This document shows positions 4,985 through 6,102 of a stretch of 6,102 bases of DNA, piece by piece. Under the pieces are notes generated by a model, which had not been told where the DNA came from, made no database searches, and was given only the letters and a program-made list of their open reading frames with translations. The position numbers were made by a program, and so were the translations under genes. Each line of letters begins with the position of its first letter. Position 1 is the stretch's first letter. The DNA lies in NCBI GenBank assembly GCA_030606165.1, contig JAUWGZ010000072.1, positions 1-6,102 on the forward strand, written 5' to 3'. The stretch is from Dehalococcoidia bacterium (lineage in GTDB: Bacteria > Chloroflexota > Dehalococcoidia > GIF9 > AB-539-J10).

Positions 4985-4998
4985 GCTAGTAATCTAGC
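4985..4998. repeat. Small inverted repeat after the radical SAM gene
   Basis: GCTAG (4985-4989) and CTAGC (4994-4998) flank TAAT. A short stem without a U-tract, so weak as a terminator. The rest of 4922-5022 shows nothing recognisable. Confidence 0.3.
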
Positions 4999-5022
4999 CA
5001 GCAAATTACTAAACGACTTCAG

Positions 5023-5082
5023 AATTCCGGGGACACTATACCAATCAGGCCTACTACAAATTAGGCATTATGTTCCCAAAAT
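5023..5082 (+). repeat. Hairpin repeat copy 4
   Basis: AATTCCGGGGACACT…ATACCAAT, loop with CAGGCCTACTACA, then ATTAGGCATTATGTTCCCAA. It lies 101 bp after the radical SAM stop codon. The right arm reads TGTTCCC, which still pairs with GGGGACA through a G·T wobble, so this part of the stem survives a base change. Confidence 0.85.
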
Positions 5083-5187
5083 ATTATACTCGAAGTAATG
5101 CTTCATTCACTCACTTTGGAGGAAAAATTCCTTTTTAAGCACTGAGTAATCATTCAAAACATGGACCATTATTGGCACCCCAATTCA
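5083..5187. other. Intergenic stretch before the PH-like gene
   Basis: Contains GGAA (5121-5124), AAA, TTCC (5128-5131) and TTTTT (5132-5136), a very weak terminator-like shape. GGAGG at 5118-5122 is an orphan ribosome-site-like string with no start codon at proper distance. ATG 5161 opens a frame that closes after about 23 codons and resembles nothing. Confidence 0.35.
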
Positions 5188-5216
5188 TTGTCAACAAACA
5201 CACCCCTGAGTATAAT
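5188..5216 (+). promoter_or_regulatory. Strong sigma-70-type promoter of the PH-like membrane protein gene
   Basis: TTGTCA (5188-5193) and a perfect TATAAT (5211-5216) are separated by an ideal 17 bp. Transcription would start near 5223, only about 9 nt before ATG 5232, so the message would be nearly leaderless. This argues against the upstream in-frame TTG at 5172 as the start, because it lies upstream of the promoter. Confidence 0.8.
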
Positions 5217-5231
5217 TACACGAAAGATATA

Positions 5232-5672
5232 ATGATTAAGCGCTACGAACATACTCAGGTTGGATACTTCATCATTGTGGCCATTGTAGCAGCAATGGTG
5301 GCAATCGGGATTATCCTGGCGACCACCGGCGTTAATTGGATTGCTATCGCAGTCCTGGTTGTCCTCGCGGTAGCTCTAGTGTTATTTCCCAGTTTAACCG
5401 TGGTCATCCGGGAAGAAGAGCTATTAGTGCAATTTGGGCCTGGAGTAATCCGCAAACGGTTTAAGTTGAATGAGATAGAATCGTGTCAAGCCGTCAAAAG
5501 TCCCTGGTATTACGGGTGGGGTATTCGGTTAACTCCTCACGGGATGCTGTTGAGGGTTTCCGGCTTTCATGCTGTCCAGATCAAGTTAATAACAGGTAAG
5601 AAATATTTAATCGGCACTGATGTTCCACAGGAGCTTGAGGAAGCTATTAGACAGACCATAAGCTATCATTAA
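5232..5672 (+). CDS. Two-helix membrane protein with bacterial PH-like domain
   Basis: 146 residues. Two hydrophobic helices (about 12-31 and 35-54) joined by a short TTGVNW turn are followed by a soluble domain (about 55-143) of alternating beta strands ending in a helix (ELEEAIRQTI), the layout of bacterial PH-like domains. Family-type motifs are visible: LLVQFGPGVIRKRFKLNEIESC (66-85), PWYYGWGIRLTPHG (91-104), IGTD (127-130). With two helices and a basic N-terminus (MIKR), both ends should be cytoplasmic. PH-like domains bind lipids or proteins, and the role here is unknown. The frame can be extended to TTG 5172, but the promoter at 5188-5216 lies inside that extension. There is no clear Shine-Dalgarno, consistent with a very short leader. 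Confidence 0.82.
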   Translation: MIKRYEHTQVGYFIIVAIVAAMVAIGIILATTGVNWIAIAVLVVLAVALVLFPSLTVVIREEELLVQFGPGVIRKRFKLNEIESCQAVKSPWYYGWGIRLTPHGMLLRVSGFHAVQIKLITGKKYLIGTDVPQELEEAIRQTISYH

Positions 5673-5731
5673 GGATTATTATAAGGTACCGCCTGAAAGC
5701 GACTCTCGCGCTGGAAAGAAGAGTGAAAATG

Positions 5732-5757
5732 CAAGTTGCCAAGAAATTGGCATCTTG
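5732..5757 (+). terminator. Stem-loop with GAAA tetraloop after the PH-like gene
   Basis: CAAG-T-TGCCAA (5732-5742), loop GAAA (5743-5746), TTGGCA-T-CTTG (5747-5757). Ten base pairs with one T·T mismatch, closed by a stable GNRA tetraloop. It lies about 60 bp after the stop codon and has no U-tract, so termination is uncertain; an RNA-stabilising or processing hairpin is equally possible. Confidence 0.45.
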
Positions 5758-5780
5758 ACCCTACTAGCAACCCTACTTCG

Positions 5781-5810
5781 AATTCCAGGGACACCATACC
5801 AATCAGGCCT
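5781..5810 (+). repeat. Hairpin repeat copy 5, left half only
   Basis: AATTCCAGGGACACC…ATACCAATCAGGCCT matches the left arm and start of the loop of the family, then breaks off at 5810. A purine-only run of 26 bases (5815-5840) follows. The right arm is absent nearby, so this is a truncated copy. Confidence 0.8.
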
Positions 5811-5896
5811 TCTCAAGGAGGAGAGAGGGAGGGGAGAAGACCTGTGACAGAAGGTTTAATGCCCTTTATCGGGCCTCTCAGGTGCATTCTAGCGGG

Positions 5897-5956
5897 AATT
5901 CCAGGGACACCACACCAATCAGGCCTACTACAAATTAGGTATTATGTCCCCAGAAT
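5897..5956 (+). repeat. Hairpin repeat copy 6, best preserved
   Basis: Pairing runs ATTC:GAAT, GGGACA:TGTCCC, an inner ACC:GGT block (the neighbouring ATACC:GGTAT pairing of other copies is imperfect here because the left arm reads CACACC), and AAT:ATT, with two 2x2 internal loops and a loop holding CAGGCCTACTACAA. A 19-codon frame (6004-6063) and otherwise featureless sequence follow to the window end. Confidence 0.85.
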
Positions 5957-6102
5957 GCCACCATAGTGGAATTGAAAGCACTTTAGGGGCTTGAAGCGGA
6001 GGAATGCCAAACACCCTCAACAGGATACGTTGGATGATTAAATACTGCAAATCCACCAAGTAACCCCCCGGATTGGAATTAATTTTTACTGCCCCGCCAA
6101 CC
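5957..6102. other. Window end, no gene recognised
   Basis: CCAC/GTGG around CATA (5958-5969) is a tiny inverted repeat. ATG 6004 to TAA 6063 encodes 19 residues, with GCGGAGGA abutting the ATG too closely to serve as its ribosome site. No tRNA or other RNA gene is apparent. Confidence 0.4.

Noticed and set aside
5121..5136. GGAA-AAA-TTCC-TTTTT as an intrinsic terminator
   Set aside because: A four-pair, mostly AT stem is too weak, and it lies about 200 bp after the preceding gene.
5736..5966. 76-residue plus-strand frame at the 3' end
   Set aside because: It spans a hairpin, the half copy and the full copy of the repeat, and its only similarity is to the other repeat-derived frame.

Overview
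The window reads like an environmental bacterium of mid GC content, most likely a Chloroflexota (Dehalococcoidia-type) genome. This is inferred from the gene families (a zf-trcl plus CxxC-x17-CxxC zinc ribbon, a DUF4070 radical SAM protein, a small membrane-anchored bacterial PH-like protein, an anchored cyclophilin) and from intergenic repeats of the TCATTCTGA…GAAGAATC and CCCTGAGCTTGCCGAAGGG kinds. It is not proven by any rRNA or marker gene. All six supported genes lie on the + strand.

Layout. 1-590: non-coding mosaic of nested, palindromic repeats. 594-674: first copy of a ~60-bp hairpin repeat, here interrupted by a 17-bp palindrome. 730-1335: membrane-anchored cyclophilin-type peptidyl-prolyl isomerase. 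1348-1407: repeat copy 2. 1435-1490: strong promoter with two tandem 17-bp operators. 1502-2110 and 2064-2510: overlapping pair, a winged-helix/minimal nucleotidyltransferase followed by a HEPN protein, with the layout of an MNT-HEPN toxin-antitoxin or regulatory module. 2526-2584: repeat copy 3. 2585-2896: long intergenic stretch with promoter elements and a leader that can pair with the start-codon region. 2897-3202: small double zinc-ribbon protein, then a perfect 12-bp inverted repeat. 3365-4921: B12-binding-type radical SAM protein. 5023-5082: repeat copy 4. 5232-5672: two-helix membrane protein with a PH-like domain. 5781-5956: a half copy and a full copy of the hairpin repeat in otherwise empty sequence to the end.

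Apart from the MNT-HEPN pair, the genes look like unlinked housekeeping or accessory genes, and nothing ties them into one pathway. The two most notable signals are (i) the MNT-HEPN pair, with a duplicated operator 21 bp apart on its promoter and a HEPN motif in which the usual His is Tyr, and (ii) the hairpin repeat family: five full or interrupted copies and one half copy, all in the same orientation. One copy lies downstream of each inferred transcription unit, and one lies upstream of the first gene. No transposase, CRISPR array, rRNA or tRNA was recognised.
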